A stretch of 64,000 nucleotides of DNA from Rhodoluna sp. KAS3 (GTDB lineage: Bacteria; Actinomycetota; Actinomycetes; Actinomycetales; Microbacteriaceae): contig NZ_AP026910.1 in assembly GCF_026000575.1 (NCBI RefSeq), positions 1,054,001-1,118,000 on the forward strand, in the 5' to 3' direction. The notes below the pieces were generated by a model that searched no databases, was not told the origin of the DNA, and saw only the letters and a program-made list of their open reading frames with translations. Made by a program: the position numbers and the translations under genes. Shown here piece by piece: positions 27,378-36,888 of the stretch (the first letter of the stretch is position 1; every line of letters starts with the position of its first letter).

Positions 27378-29345
27378 ATGTCTCAAGAAATCGACAACCT
27401 ACTCAGCGAAACTCGCCATTTTACGCCAACCCCTGAGTTTCAGAAGCAGGCCAACGCCCAGCCCGAACTGTATGAACAAGCCAAGGCCGACCGCCTAGGT
27501 TTCTGGGCCGAGCAAGCCAACAACCTCCACTGGCACGAACCATTTACGCAGGTTTTGGACTGGTCAAACCCTCCATTTGCGCGCTGGTTTCACGACGGCA
27601 AGATAAACATCTCTTATAACTGCCTTGATCGCCACGTTCTAGCCGGAAACGGCGACCGCGTTGCCCTCTACTTTGAAGGCGAACCAGGCGACACCAAGGA
27701 ATTCACCTACGCCCAGCTAACTGAAGAGGTCAAGAGGGCCGCAAACGTCCTTATCGGTTTGGGCATCAAACCGGGCGACCGCGTTGCTATCTATATGCCG
27801 ATGATCCCTGAGGCAATCATCGCAATGCAGGCCGTTGCCCGTATCGGTGCCGTTCACTCAGTAATTTTCGGCGGTTTCTCTGCAGAATCTCTTCACACGC
27901 GCATCGAAGACGCCCAGGCCAAACTTGTTATCACCGCGGACGGTGGGTACCGCAAGGGCCGCGCCAGCGCGCTGAAGCCGGCGGTTGACGAGGCTCTCGG
28001 CGGGGGCAAGTGCCCATCGGTGAAAAATGTTTTGGTGGTCAAGCGCACCGGCCAAGAAGTTGGCTGGGTAGAAGGCCGCGACCTCGACTGGGCTGAGTCA
28101 CTTGGCAAGGCCGAGCCAGAGCATGAAGCTCAGGGGTTTGAGGCCGAGCACCCGCTCTTTATTCTTTACACCTCTGGCACCACCGGCAAGCCAAAAGGTA
28201 TTTTGCACACCACCGGTGGCTACCTAACTCAAGCCGCGTACACCCACAAGAACGTCTTTGACCTGCATGCTGACACCGATGTCTACTGGTGCACGGCAGA
28301 CATCGGCTGGATTACTGGCCACAGCTATGTGACCTACGGCCCGCTGGCCAACGGCGCAACCCAGGTAATTTACGAAGGCACCCCTGAGAGCCCAGATTGG
28401 GGCCGCTGGTGGAGCATCGTAGAAAAATACAGGGTCTCAATTCTCTACACCGCCCCGACCGCAATCCGCAGCTTCATGAAGTTGGGTAGCCAAATTCCGA
28501 AGCAGTATGACCTCAGCACCATCAGGGTTCTGGGCTCGGTTGGTGAACCAATCAACCCTGAGGCATGGATGTGGTACCGCAACGTGATCGGTGGCGGCAG
28601 CGCCCCGATTGTTGACACCTGGTGGCAGACCGAAACAGGTGCGATCATGATCTCACCGCTACCGGGTATCACAACACTAAAACCGGGTTCAGCCCAGCGC
28701 GCTCTGCCGGGCGTGAGCATTGCGATTTTGGATGACGACGGCAACGAACTCGGAAACGGTCACGCCGGCCTGCTAACCATCACCGAACCGTGGCCATCAA
28801 TGCTGCGCGGAATTTGGGGCGACCCTGACCACTACAAAGAAACCTATTGGTCAAAGTTCAAGAACATCTACTTTGCCGGAGACGGCGCGAAGTTTGATGA
28901 CGAGGGTGACCTCTGGTTGCTTGGCCGAGTCGACGACGTGATGAACGTCTCTGGCCACCGCCTGTCGACTGCCGAAATTGAATCAGCCTTGGTCTCGCAC
29001 CCGTTTGTGGCTGAGGCAGCTGTGGTTGGCGCTAAGGATGAGACAACTGGCCAGGCCGTTGTTGCCTTTGTGATTTTGCGCCAAAACCAATTGGCCAACG
29101 CAGGCACAGATGCCGATGTGAGCAAAATCTTGCGCGACCACGTGACCCACGAAATTGGCCCAATCGCCCGCCCTCGAACCATCATGGTGGTGGCCGAACT
29201 GCCAAAGACGAGGTCCGGAAAGATCATGCGCAGATTGCTTCGCGATGTGGCTGAAGACCGCCCAATCGGTGACGTTACTACGCTGGCAGACACAAGCGTG
29301 ATGGACATCATCAGCGGTAAAATCGCCGGAGGCGCGAACGACTAG
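27378..29345 (+). CDS. acs: Acetyl-CoA synthetase
   Basis: 655-residue AMP-forming acetate-CoA ligase in the cytoplasm. The AMP-binding core has YTSGTTGKPKG, the acyl-binding region has DTWWQTETG, and the C-terminal domain has the catalytic lysine in KTRSGKIMRR, which is the usual acetylation-control site. AAAGGACAAAG precedes the ATG. A terminator follows at 29367. With actP it completes acetate scavenging. The 280 bp upstream hold the 6C RNA on the other strand, a dyad, and an AT-rich leader. Confidence 0.97.
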   Translation: MSQEIDNLLSETRHFTPTPEFQKQANAQPELYEQAKADRLGFWAEQANNLHWHEPFTQVLDWSNPPFARWFHDGKINISYNCLDRHVLAGNGDRVALYFEGEPGDTKEFTYAQLTEEVKRAANVLIGLGIKPGDRVAIYMPMIPEAIIAMQAVARIGAVHSVIFGGFSAESLHTRIEDAQAKLVITADGGYRKGRASALKPAVDEALGGGKCPSVKNVLVVKRTGQEVGWVEGRDLDWAESLGKAEPEHEAQGFEAEHPLFILYTSGTTGKPKGILHTTGGYLTQAAYTHKNVFDLHADTDVYWCTADIGWITGHSYVTYGPLANGATQVIYEGTPESPDWGRWWSIVEKYRVSILYTAPTAIRSFMKLGSQIPKQYDLSTIRVLGSVGEPINPEAWMWYRNVIGGGSAPIVDTWWQTETGAIMISPLPGITTLKPGSAQRALPGVSIAILDDDGNELGNGHAGLLTITEPWPSMLRGIWGDPDHYKETYWSKFKNIYFAGDGAKFDDEGDLWLLGRVDDVMNVSGHRLSTAEIESALVSHPFVAEAAVVGAKDETTGQAVVAFVILRQNQLANAGTDADVSKILRDHVTHEIGPIARPRTIMVVAELPKTRSGKIMRRLLRDVAEDRPIGDVTTLADTSVMDIISGKIAGGAND

Positions 29346-29366
29346 CAAGTCGCTACAATAAATGTC

Positions 29367-29406
29367 GAAGCCCCCAGCTCACTCTCTCTGTGCTGGGGGC
29401 TTCTCA
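29367..29406 (+). terminator. Intrinsic terminator of acs
   Basis: GAAGCCCCCAGC (29367-29378) pairs perfectly with GCTGGGGGCTTC (29392-29403) around a CT-rich loop. The T-run is short, but the position 20 bp after the acs stop and the GC-rich stem support it. Confidence 0.88.
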
Positions 29407-29469
29407 AGTAATAAGAATCTAAACCAAGTTCAGAAATCTCGCCGACCGATCAGGCACTATGCTTTTGTG

Positions 29470-30606
29470 ATGATTGCCAAATCAAGCCTATCTTTAGCAT
29501 TAATTCTGCTCTTTTCATCGCTCTGTTCTCCTGCCACCGCATCCGACTTATCCATCATTGATGCGGAAATTCTTAGTGAGTCAGTTCCGCAAGATTTAGA
29601 CTACCTATCCCATTCCGAAGGTTTTCCTGCAGCCACGGGCGTTGAGAATGTCAAATTGGGTAAATCTGGTGCCGGTCAAGTCGCGGCAACTATCACGATG
29701 CGTGACACTGAAGGTCATGAGACTGAATTTTCAATGGCTCCTGTGGGTCTTGGTAAAAGTTTTGCTGAAGGACAAGGCATTGCAACGAGCACAGACCTTG
29801 GCGGTGGTGTGACGCATGTAGCTGAAAGCGAAGGTTCAACATTTAGATTTCTGGCAGAGAGCGACTCGATTGCCTCGGCCCGAAGCATTAATTACGAAAT
29901 CACCTTGCCGAAAAACACATATTTACTCGAGCTGGTTACAGGTGAGTATCAAATTCTCGACCCATTAGGTGAATACTTCGGGACACTATCCAAACCCTGG
30001 GCAATAGATGCAAACGGGGTTCGTTATGAGTCAAGATTTGACATGAAAAATGGCACACTAACTCAGATAAATCAAATACCTCAGTCTGCCGAAGCGCCAA
30101 TTTTAACTGACCCGTCTTGGTCCTACCAGATGGATTTTTCCCAGCACATCGAATCAGATGGTTCGACGGGAATTCCCCCTACGATTTATTACTCCAAGCG
30201 AAGCCCTCTCTACGTGACTTCCCTATTGAAGAAATGTCTTAACTGCTATTTTCCCGTCTCGGGCGCCCCTTCAACCTACCCTTACGTAGGTCAGGTAATG
30301 CCTCTGTACGTGCTAAATCCAGTGTTATTTGGCTTAGTAACTTACAACATGAAGGTTAAAGTAACTCGAACATTCAATTACGGTTGGGAGTTTGCCGCAA
30401 TGTCGGGCCACGTAGATGGCATTGGATCGACAATTAAGTTTTTGTGGTACCCAGATGCCTACGAAAGGTTACACCTCAAGGTATCGGCCTACATCGTGGA
30501 GGAAAACCCGATTGATATGCCGTTCACAAGCCTTGAATTTGACCAGAACCTCTACAGAAATGAGGCTCGTGCAACTTGGCAAAGCTTTTTCAACGCGGTG
30601 ACTTAG
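29470..30606 (+). CDS. Hypothetical secreted protein
   Basis: 378 residues, no family recognised. ATG 29470 opens a textbook signal peptide (hydrophobic LSLALILLFSSLCSPATASD, likely cleaved after ATA or TAS). The mature part is acidic and Thr/Ser-rich and includes LTDPSWSYQMDF, a cysteine pair KKCLNC and a C-terminal region around RTFNYGWEFAAMSGHVDG. Codon use is visibly more AT-rich than in acs or the PBP nearby, suggesting recent acquisition or low expression. The next gene begins 9 bp later, so they likely form a two-gene unit. The ribosome-binding site is weak. Confidence 0.72.
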   Translation: MIAKSSLSLALILLFSSLCSPATASDLSIIDAEILSESVPQDLDYLSHSEGFPAATGVENVKLGKSGAGQVAATITMRDTEGHETEFSMAPVGLGKSFAEGQGIATSTDLGGGVTHVAESEGSTFRFLAESDSIASARSINYEITLPKNTYLLELVTGEYQILDPLGEYFGTLSKPWAIDANGVRYESRFDMKNGTLTQINQIPQSAEAPILTDPSWSYQMDFSQHIESDGSTGIPPTIYYSKRSPLYVTSLLKKCLNCYFPVSGAPSTYPYVGQVMPLYVLNPVLFGLVTYNMKVKVTRTFNYGWEFAAMSGHVDGIGSTIKFLWYPDAYERLHLKVSAYIVEENPIDMPFTSLEFDQNLYRNEARATWQSFFNAVT

Positions 30607-30615
30607 GGGGCCTTC

Positions 30616-31050
30616 TTGAAATCATTCGTGCAGTTAATCCTTGCGCAATTTGTAAGCTACGGTTTCACGATATCTTTGTTCGGTAAGGGCAAACCATGGG
30701 GTATTGAACTAGGCACCAACTTAATGTTTTGGGCGTTATTTTCACCCGCAATACTTGTTTACTTAACGTTGGCGAGCCTCATCGTTACCCGCGTTTCTGA
30801 ATCAACGATAAGCAATTCGAAACCAGTATTACTTCTTCAGATCTGCGCTTATGGGCTGTTCGGCGCCTTGGGTGTTTATGCTCTCGGCTTCACGATTTTC
30901 TCGTGGCTTTTTGACGAGTCCTACTCAAACTTCACTATCGCTGATTTGTGCTTTGTGATGCTCATACCTGGGTCCAGTTTCTTGATAACTAAGCGATTCT
31001 CGAGACACCTCTTACCCACCAAAGCGAGACAAAACGATTTCAGTGAATAG
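30616..31050 (+). CDS. Hypothetical membrane protein
   Basis: 144 residues with four probable membrane helices (about 4-20, 33-58, 71-93 and 105-121) and a basic C-terminal tail ending near NDFSE. The start is a TTG preceded by AGGGGGCC, a fair ribosome-binding site. The family is unknown. It sits 9 bp after the secreted protein and shares its AT-rich codon use, so the two may work together at the membrane. It converges with ridA. Confidence 0.65.
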   Translation: MKSFVQLILAQFVSYGFTISLFGKGKPWGIELGTNLMFWALFSPAILVYLTLASLIVTRVSESTISNSKPVLLLQICAYGLFGALGVYALGFTIFSWLFDESYSNFTIADLCFVMLIPGSSFLITKRFSRHLLPTKARQNDFSE

Positions 31051-31070
31051 ATTTAGCAACTTGCTTAGGG

Positions 31071-31541
31071 TCACTTAAATTCAGCGATGAGTTCTACTTC
31101 AACAGCTGAATCAAGCGGCAATACCGGCACACCAACGGCTGATCGAGCGTGCACTCCAGCGTCGCCGAAGACCTCGCCCAAAAACTCGCTGGCGCCATTA
31201 ATTACGCCAGGCTGTCCGGTGAATTCAGGCACCGATGCCACAAAGCCAACAACCTTAACGATTCGAGTTACACGGTCAAGGTCACCGATAGCCAACTTGA
31301 GGGCAGCAAGCGCGTTAAGGGCGCACAAACGCGCAAGGTCCTTAGCCGCAGCTGGATCAACCAACCCCTCGGTTTCGCCAACCTTTCCGGCGGCAGGCAA
31401 TTTGCCGTCAACAAAAGGCAATTGACCTGAGGTGAAGCATAGATTTCCGGTAACAACCGAAGGCACATAGGCTGCCACCGGCAGCGCAACGGCAGGTAGC
31501 GGGTAGCCAAGTTCAATTAGTCGGGCTTCAATACGTGACAT
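31071..31541 (-). CDS. RidA family protein (YjgF/YER057c)
   Basis: 156 residues of the Rid superfamily, trimeric enzymes that hydrolyse reactive enamine/imine intermediates. Visible family blocks are NLCFTSGQLPF and a C-terminal SAVGVPVLPLDSAVEVEL. The usual substrate-binding arginine region is present as HARSAVGV, which resembles the Rv3678c-type actinobacterial subgroup rather than classic RidA, so deaminase activity should not be assumed. Its ATG overlaps the stop of the DUF4177 gene (TAATG). Confidence 0.88.
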   Translation of the reverse strand: MSRIEARLIELGYPLPAVALPVAAYVPSVVTGNLCFTSGQLPFVDGKLPAAGKVGETEGLVDPAAAKDLARLCALNALAALKLAIGDLDRVTRIVKVVGFVASVPEFTGQPGVINGASEFLGEVFGDAGVHARSAVGVPVLPLDSAVEVELIAEFK

Positions 31542-31705
31542 TACTTAGACTCCTCGGCGATTGGGCGCTTGAAAAACGCGATGTTGCCGCCCATGTTGTT
31601 GGCAACAATCTGAACCAACTCCCAGCCTTCAGAACCCCAGGTGTTCAAAATCGCAGTTTCTTTGTGTAGCAACAAAGGGGTGGTTATGTACTCCCACTTC
31701 AACAT
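31541..31705 (-). CDS. DUF4177-like microprotein
   Basis: 54-residue protein encoded on the minus strand, ATG 31705 to TAA 31541. The sequence begins MLKWEYITTPLLLH and contains NTWGSEGWELVQIV, the DUF4177 signature, ending FFKRPIAEESK. It overlaps ridA by one base as TAATG, indicating translational coupling. In mycobacteria an equivalent small gene also precedes the RidA-like gene and lies beside the PonA2-type PBP, so gene order supports it being real. Confidence 0.85.
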   Translation of the reverse strand: MLKWEYITTPLLLHKETAILNTWGSEGWELVQIVANNMGGNIAFFKRPIAEESK

Positions 31706-31746
31706 TTACAGAGTCCTCTCAGGTGATGTCCGGTAACCTAGAGTTT

Positions 31747-34263
31747 ATGTCTGGTTCACAGAACAAGTCCGAATCTAAAACGAGCGGCATCCTAAAATTT
31801 ACCGGTTTGTCAGCCCTAGTTGGCGTACTTGGAGTCCTTCTTTTGGCTCCAATTGGCCTAGTTGGTGGCTCAGCTGCCACAACTGGCCTCAACCTCTTTG
31901 AGAACCTGCCAACCTACCTAAAGCCAGTCACTGGCTCGCAGGCGTCTACCCTTTATGCCAACGACGGCGATGAAAAAGTCGTGGTGGCAAATTTCTACCA
32001 CGAGAACCGAATCTCGATCTCTTACAACGAAATGTCAACCAACATCCGCAATGCGGTTGTAGCCACCGAAGACCCTCGATTCTTCGAGCACGGTGGCGTT
32101 GACTGGCTTTCCCTAGCGCGCGCTACAGCAACCAACGCAATCTCTGCCGGAAACGGCCCTGGTGGTTCGACCATCACCATGCAGTACGTCAAGAACTCGC
32201 TTGTCGAGGCAGCCAACTTGGCTGGTGACAAAGAGGCCATCGCGGCGGCAACCACCGCCAGCGGCATCGAAGGTATTGCCCGAAAGTTCAAAGAAATCCG
32301 GATGGCGATTGCGCTAGAGGGTGTTTCGACCAAGCAGGACATCCTGGCTGGTTATTTGAATCTGTCATTCTTTGGCAACCAGATCAACGGTATTGAAGCC
32401 GCGTCAAACTATTACTTTGGCGTCAAGGCCAGCGAACTAAACATTCCTCAGGCAGCACTTCTGGCGGGTATGTTGAAGTCACCGAACGACTACAAGCCTG
32501 ACGAAGAAGGCAACCTCGAGCGCGCCAAGGGCCGCCGCGACTACGTTATCGACAACATGGCCGCCGAGGGTTACATCACCGGTGCCGAGGCTGACGCAGC
32601 AAAGGCCACCCCGATTGAGGTCAACCTGACCCACACCCCTAGCGGTTGTGAGGCCAACCAGACCACCGCGTTTTTCTGTGACTTCACCGTCTGGACCATT
32701 CGAAACAATGTCGAATTTGGCGCCACCCCAGAGGACCGCGAGAACCTGCTTCGCCGCGGTGGCCTTCAGATTTTCAGCACCCTAGACCTCGATGCCCAAA
32801 CTGCCGCACATGAGGCAACTATGACATGGGCGCCTTACGACGACCCGAGCCAGATTGGTTCGGCAACGGTTTCGGTTCAGGCCGGTACCGGTCGAATTTT
32901 GGCAATGGCCGAAAACCGAGTTTTTGACCAGACCCAAAGCGATGAGCTTGGCCACACCTCGGTCAACTACGCGACCGACCGCGAATACGGCGGTTCATCG
33001 GGCTTCCAAACCGGATCTACCTACAAGGTGTTCACCCTGGCACAATGGCTTACCGCCGGGTTCCACCTCAACGACCACGTTGACGGCCGAGTCAAAGAAT
33101 GGGGTCCGGGAGACTTCTCAGCACGCTGTGGTGGCGTGGGCGGAACCTGGAAGCCCAACAACATCGTCAAGGAACCTGAAGACCTAACCGTTGTCCAGGC
33201 CACCACCATGTCGGTTAACACCGCATACGTTGACATGGCCAGCCAGCTTGACCTGTGTGATATTCGCGACACCGCGGCACGCTTTGGTGTGCACCGAGCC
33301 GATGGCGCCGAGCTTAGCTACGTGCCTTCATCAGTGATTGGTGTAAACGAAATTGCGCCGCTGACTATGGCAGCCGCCATGGCCGGTATTGCTAACAAGG
33401 GCGTTTACTGCTCGCCGGTTGCGATTGACCGAATTGTGATTCGCGAGACTCAGGCCGAACTTAAGGTACCAACCAGCGATTGTTCAGCAGCGGTAACCCC
33501 TGAGGTAGCTGCCGGAATGACCTACGCCATGCAGCGCGTAATCTCTGGCGGTACCGGTGGCGCTTCATCAACCGGAGACGGCACTCCCCTAGCCGGTAAG
33601 ACCGGTACCACTGACTCTGGTGTTCACACCTGGATGACCGGATTCTCTTCTGCAGTCGGAACCGCTACCTGGGTTGGAAACGTGGTCGGAAACAAGTCTT
33701 TGGGCGCGTATCGACTAAACAACAAAGCGGCCAACACCGTGCGTCACGACATTTGGCGAACCACCATGAAGGCAATCAACAAGTTGTACCCTGGGTCGGC
33801 ATTCGACGCCCCACCGGCCTCAATGGTTGCTGCAACCATGATTACTGTTCCGGCAACCGGTGGGCAAGACCCTGCTGCGGCCGAGGAGCTAATCAATGCT
33901 TCTGACCTGAATGCCAAGATTCAGACCCGCACAATAGTGTCGAACCAGCCTGAGGGCACTGTTGCTCGAACTGTGCCGGGTGCAGGCCGCAGCGTGCCAC
34001 GCGGCAGCCAGATCTTGATCTACATCAGCAAGGGTGGCACCCTCAAGGTGCCGGATGTTGCAGGAATGTCAGTTGTCGACGCCAAGTCAACCCTGTTGGC
34101 AGCCGGATTTGCCGCGGTGAGTGAGCCTCAGCCTTCCCAAACTCAGTTCTTTGTTCCGTCAGAGACTATCCCCGCCGGATTTGTGGTTGGGACCAGCCCA
34201 GCGGCTGGAACGAGCGCTACGGCAACCGGGGCCATTCTGCTGATACTGAGTACGGGTCCGTAG
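31747..34263 (+). CDS. Class A penicillin-binding protein with PASTA domains (PonA2-like)
   Basis: About 838-residue bifunctional peptidoglycan synthase. One membrane anchor follows the N-terminal tail. A glycosyltransferase-51 domain has TEDPRFFEHGGVDW and GGSTITMQY, and a transpeptidase domain has the active site STYK, SVN and KTGTT motifs. Two C-terminal PASTA-like repeats span the last ~120 residues, with KVPDVAGMSVVDAKSTL typical of them. The start is uncertain: ATG 31747 leaves room for a divergent promoter and could be leaderless; GTG 31723 or ATG 31726 are alternatives. The neighbouring metallophosphoesterase starts directly at the stop. Confidence 0.93.
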   Translation: MSGSQNKSESKTSGILKFTGLSALVGVLGVLLLAPIGLVGGSAATTGLNLFENLPTYLKPVTGSQASTLYANDGDEKVVVANFYHENRISISYNEMSTNIRNAVVATEDPRFFEHGGVDWLSLARATATNAISAGNGPGGSTITMQYVKNSLVEAANLAGDKEAIAAATTASGIEGIARKFKEIRMAIALEGVSTKQDILAGYLNLSFFGNQINGIEAASNYYFGVKASELNIPQAALLAGMLKSPNDYKPDEEGNLERAKGRRDYVIDNMAAEGYITGAEADAAKATPIEVNLTHTPSGCEANQTTAFFCDFTVWTIRNNVEFGATPEDRENLLRRGGLQIFSTLDLDAQTAAHEATMTWAPYDDPSQIGSATVSVQAGTGRILAMAENRVFDQTQSDELGHTSVNYATDREYGGSSGFQTGSTYKVFTLAQWLTAGFHLNDHVDGRVKEWGPGDFSARCGGVGGTWKPNNIVKEPEDLTVVQATTMSVNTAYVDMASQLDLCDIRDTAARFGVHRADGAELSYVPSSVIGVNEIAPLTMAAAMAGIANKGVYCSPVAIDRIVIRETQAELKVPTSDCSAAVTPEVAAGMTYAMQRVISGGTGGASSTGDGTPLAGKTGTTDSGVHTWMTGFSSAVGTATWVGNVVGNKSLGAYRLNNKAANTVRHDIWRTTMKAINKLYPGSAFDAPPASMVAATMITVPATGGQDPAAAEELINASDLNAKIQTRTIVSNQPEGTVARTVPGAGRSVPRGSQILIYISKGGTLKVPDVAGMSVVDAKSTLLAAGFAAVSEPQPSQTQFFVPSETIPAGFVVGTSPAAGTSATATGAILLILSTGP

Positions 34264-35154
34264 TTGGAATATTTGGCAGCCCTGGTCGGCCTTGGCGTAG
34301 TCGCGGCCATCTGGGGCATTGCTGTTGAGCGGCACCTTTTTGTAATTCGGCGCGAGACCGTGGCAGTTTTGCCTGCTGGTGCACCGGCAATTACCGTGCT
34401 GCACATTGGTGACATCCACCTAGCCCCATGGCAAAAGCGCAAGGCGCGCTGGGTTCATTCGCTTGGCCAGCTAAAGCCAGATTTGGTAATCAACACCGGC
34501 GATAACCTTGGCCACCCCCAAGCAATTGGCCCAGTTTTGACGGCACTGGCTCCGCTAACCGAACGACCTGGCGTATTTGTAAATGGATCAAACGACTATT
34601 ACGCACCGGTTTTACGCAACCCGCTTGGCTACCTGGCAAAGCCATCCGAGCGAAGCAGCGGGCAAAAATTGGACACTGCCCGACTCCTCAACGGATTCCA
34701 GTCTGCAGGTTGGCTAAACCTTAATAATCGTGGTGGCCAACTTTCGATTCGCGGGGTGCAGCTGGGGTTTATCGGTGTTGATGATGCCCACGATGATCTT
34801 GACGACATTGCCAGCCTGGCCGGCCAGGCAAACGCATTGAAGAACTGCGATGTGATTTTGGGCGTGAGCCACGCGCCATACATGCGTGTTTTGGAATCGA
34901 TGTCCAACGCGGGTGCTGACATGCTGTTTGCCGGGCACACCCACGGCGGTCAGGTTTGTGTGCCGAGCTTCGGTGCACTGGTTACCAACTGCGATTTGCC
35001 AGCAAAAAATGCCAAGGGTTTGAGTGCTTGGAAGTTTGGTGATCGGGATCTGATTCTGAATGTTGTTGCCGGTTTAGGCCATTCAATATTCGCGCCAGTG
35101 CGTTTTGCCTGCCGACCAGAGGTTCGACTAATTACCCTCGTGGCAAAAGGTTAG
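34264..35154 (+). CDS. Metallophosphoesterase, Rv3683-like
   Basis: 296-residue calcineurin-like phosphoesterase. It has an N-terminal membrane anchor (about residues 3-20) followed by the dinuclear metal motifs GDIHLAPWQ, TGDNLGH, GSNDYY (in place of GNHD) and GHTHGGQ. The start is a TTG immediately after the PBP stop, so expression depends on the PBP transcript. The same PBP-phosphoesterase pair occurs in mycobacteria. The substrate is unknown; a role in cell-envelope phosphate metabolism is a guess. Confidence 0.88.
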   Translation: MEYLAALVGLGVVAAIWGIAVERHLFVIRRETVAVLPAGAPAITVLHIGDIHLAPWQKRKARWVHSLGQLKPDLVINTGDNLGHPQAIGPVLTALAPLTERPGVFVNGSNDYYAPVLRNPLGYLAKPSERSSGQKLDTARLLNGFQSAGWLNLNNRGGQLSIRGVQLGFIGVDDAHDDLDDIASLAGQANALKNCDVILGVSHAPYMRVLESMSNAGADMLFAGHTHGGQVCVPSFGALVTNCDLPAKNAKGLSAWKFGDRDLILNVVAGLGHSIFAPVRFACRPEVRLITLVAKG

Positions 35155-35723
35155 TTGTTTAGCGACCAAACCTGAGGACCAAGGGCAATCCACTGACCTG
35201 AGCTGTTGTCACAGCGAGCCGTGACGTTCTCGACAAAACAAGTAAAGCCAGCAGCGGTAACACTCTGACCGGTTAGCAGGGTCTTGGCCTGGCTGGCATC
35301 TGAGTAAAAACCGCCGGAGCAAGCAAATTCTGCGGTCTCGCCGGACTCAGGCTTGGCTGACCAGAGGCGAACCTGGTAGCCGTAACTGTAAACACAAGAA
35401 TCTGGAGCAGGAATTGGCGCGTAAACCGCGGCAGCTTCATTTTGCTCGCAAAGCGTGAACTGACTTACCGGGCTGATGGTGCACCAGGTTGGCCCTTCGC
35501 CGACCTTGAAGACGTACTCATCAAAACCGTTGTTGAACTCTTCTGGGTCAATTGCCACCACTGCCGAAGGCATCTCGGTAGGAACAAGTGCCTGGTCAGG
35601 GGTAGGTGTTGGGCGTGACTGTGTGGTGCCACCGTTGGTTGGGTCATCAACCGGAGTAGCAGCACACGCGCCGAGGGTGAGTGACAACCCCAGCAATACA
35701 GAAACGGCCAAAACGCGCGACAT
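35151..35723 (-). CDS. Hypothetical lipoprotein
   Basis: 190 residues with a lipoprotein signal (lipobox LGAC near residue 20), a Thr/Pro linker, and a small extracytoplasmic domain with at least six cysteines (WCTIS, TLCEQ, DSCVYSY, FACSGG, FTCFVE, ARCDN), probably disulfide-bonded. The family is unknown, though similar Cys-rich lipoproteins occur in Microbacteriaceae. Its stop overlaps the convergent phosphoesterase by four bases. Confidence 0.78.
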   Translation of the reverse strand: MSRVLAVSVLLGLSLTLGACAATPVDDPTNGGTTQSRPTPTPDQALVPTEMPSAVVAIDPEEFNNGFDEYVFKVGEGPTWCTISPVSQFTLCEQNEAAAVYAPIPAPDSCVYSYGYQVRLWSAKPESGETAEFACSGGFYSDASQAKTLLTGQSVTAAGFTCFVENVTARCDNSSGQWIALGPQVWSLNN

Positions 35724-35786
35724 AATCACAGGCTACTCTGCGGCTTGCCAGAAACGGTGGAACTCAACAATGCAGATTTACAGTGA

Positions 35787-36851
35787 CTAGAACTCGCGAG
35801 CAACAAGCTCGGCGATTTCGTAGGTGTTAAGCGCGGCGCCCTTGCGAAGGTTGTCGCCAACGACGAACAACTCGATTGAGTTCGGGAAGTCTAGCGACTG
35901 ACGAATGCGGCCAACAAAAGTTGGGTCCTGACCAACGACCATTGCTGGGGTTGGGTACAGGTGGTTTTCTGGTTCGTCAACAACACGGATGGTTGGCTGC
36001 TGGGCCAAGACTTCGCGAACTTCATCGGCGGTAAGTGGGTTGGCGAATGTTGCGTGAACGGTTAGTGAGTGAGCAACCTGAACCGGAACACGCACGCAGC
36101 TTGCGGCAACCTTGAGGTCAGAAATTCCTAGGATCTTGCGAGACTCATCGCGAACCTTCAGCTCTTCTGAGGTGTGGCCGCCAGCCTTTAGTGAACCAGC
36201 AAAAGGAATCACGTTTAGAGCGATTGGGTGAGCCCATGGTGAGTTGCTTAGGTCGTTACCAGCGGCAGCAAGTGCAGCGCGAACGTCTTCAGTTGCGGTG
36301 CCCAGTGAGGCATCCTTGCCAACAACGGCAAGCTCTGATGCAAGCTCATCGATACCGGCAGCGCCGGCACCAGATACTGCCTGGTAGCTAGAAACTACTA
36401 GCTCGGTCAGCTTCCACTTGTCGTGGAGTGCACCCATTGCAGCCATCATGGTCAGGGTGGTGCAGTTTGGGTTAGAGATTATTCCGCGAGGGCGGTTCTT
36501 GGCCTGCTCTGGGTTTACCTCAGGAACAACCAGTGGAACATCGGCATCCATGCGGAAGGCACCTGAGTTGTCGACCGCAACGGCACCGCGCTCGGCGGCA
36601 ATCGGAGCCCAAACTTCTGAAACCTCGTCAGGCACGTCAAACATTGCGATGTCGATGCCGTCGAAAGCCTCAGGTGAAAGCGCAACCACGGTTAGCTCTT
36701 CACCATGCACAGTGATCTTTTTGCCTGCCGAACGTGGGCTGGCGATTAGGCGAATCTCGCCCCAGATGTTTGGACGGCTGTTGATGATGCCGATCATTAC
36801 GGTACCTACAGCACCGGTTGCACCGACAAGAGCTAGTGATGGCTTTGACAT
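35787..36851 (-). CDS. asd: Aspartate-semialdehyde dehydrogenase
   Basis: 354-residue NADPH-dependent enzyme making aspartate semialdehyde for lysine, threonine, methionine and diaminopimelate. It has the dinucleotide loop GATGAVGT (10-17) and the catalytic cysteine C130 in SNPNCTTL. It lies 37 bp downstream of lysC on the same strand, the usual ask-asd order. Confidence 0.96.
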   Translation of the reverse strand: MSKPSLALVGATGAVGTVMIGIINSRPNIWGEIRLIASPRSAGKKITVHGEELTVVALSPEAFDGIDIAMFDVPDEVSEVWAPIAAERGAVAVDNSGAFRMDADVPLVVPEVNPEQAKNRPRGIISNPNCTTLTMMAAMGALHDKWKLTELVVSSYQAVSGAGAAGIDELASELAVVGKDASLGTATEDVRAALAAAGNDLSNSPWAHPIALNVIPFAGSLKAGGHTSEELKVRDESRKILGISDLKVAASCVRVPVQVAHSLTVHATFANPLTADEVREVLAQQPTIRVVDEPENHLYPTPAMVVGQDPTFVGRIRQSLDFPNSIELFVVGDNLRKGAALNTYEIAELVAREF

Positions 36852-36888
36852 GATTTCCCCTGGTTTCTAGAGATTGAAAATTGAAAAG

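Noticed and set aside
29470-31050. Toxin-immunity pair
   Set aside because: Order and signal peptide are suggestive, but no toxin domain or immunity family can be recognised; kept as hypothetical.
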